Below are positions 63,995 through 64,000 of a stretch of DNA of 64,000 bases, piece by piece. The stretch's first letter is position 1. Every line of letters begins with the position of its first letter. Where the stretch lies: contig NZ_ANHX01000080.1 in NCBI RefSeq assembly GCF_000316035.1, positions 1 through 64,000 of the forward strand, given 5' to 3'. The notes below the pieces were generated by a model that had not been told where the DNA came from, searched no databases, and saw only the letters and a list, made by a program, of their open reading frames with translations. The DNA is from Paenibacillus sp. PAMC 26794 (GTDB lineage: Bacteria > Bacillota > Bacilli > Paenibacillales > Paenibacillaceae). Both the position numbers and the translations under genes were made by a program.

Positions 63995-64000
63995 ATGGCA
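63995..64000 (+). CDS. Start of a gene cut by the window end
   Basis: ATG-GCA preceded by gaaggagagg at normal spacing. Nothing can be said about the product. Confidence 0.45.

Overview
The window looks like chromosome from a Paenibacillus-type, spore-forming, facultatively anaerobic Firmicute. The evidence is moderate GC, strong AGGAGG-type ribosome binding sites with frequent TTG/GTG starts, a GerA-family spore germinant receptor operon, PadR-DUF1700-DUF4097 and BlaI-M56 pairs, anaerobic ribonucleotide reductase, and Fur-type control. No rRNA, tRNA, CRISPR array, prophage or transposase gene was seen.

Layout. 0-10.6 kb is mostly minus-strand housekeeping and stress genes: a small membrane protein, CDF cation transporter, SUKH protein, LigB-type dioxygenase with esterase, cupin-XRE regulator, SDR, PadR/DUF1700/DUF4097 operon, and an FAD-Rieske oxidoreductase. 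11-25 kb carries a GH3 glycosidase, a soluble chemoreceptor, nrdDG behind an FNR-like plus paired NrdR-like control region, a degenerate hybrid kinase, an aldo/keto reductase, a diguanylate cyclase, and a Fur-family regulator overlapping an atypical OmpR-type regulator next to catalase. 25-43 kb carries BlaI-M56, DoxX, pirin, a gerA-gerC-small ORF-gerB operon, HemD, SDR, ThuA, phasin-UbiB kinase, SulP behind a long leader, a 1.5-kb gene-free region with a hexanucleotide tract, and an RGG-tailed DEAD-box helicase.

The outstanding region is 43.4-59.2 kb. Seven co-directional genes encode a secreted-and-anchored vWA protein, a 1129-residue tubulin/FtsZ-superfamily protein, an 815-residue protein that looks like a tubulin paralogue without its GTP-binding loop, a polytopic vWA protein, a small beta-rich protein, a zinc-ribbon P-loop GTPase, and a 1065-residue single-pass protein of GTPase-associated (GAP1-like) architecture. 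A divergent zinc-ribbon membrane protein flanks them. Together they suggest a membrane-spanning machine in which extracellular vWA and acidic domains are linked to cytosolic GTPase and tubulin-like polymer modules. Its biological role is not deducible from sequence alone.

Two palindromic non-coding repeat families are dispersed across the window. Family A has three ~190-bp copies and two fragments, all right after stop codons; family B has two 197-bp copies with TCTAACGAA ends. The last 4.5 kb holds a Fur-box siderophore ABC ATPase, a glutathione peroxidase, a water-forming NADH oxidase behind three GTGA-N6-TCAC sites, and a small secreted protein. All assignments are from reading the sequence; no database search was possible.
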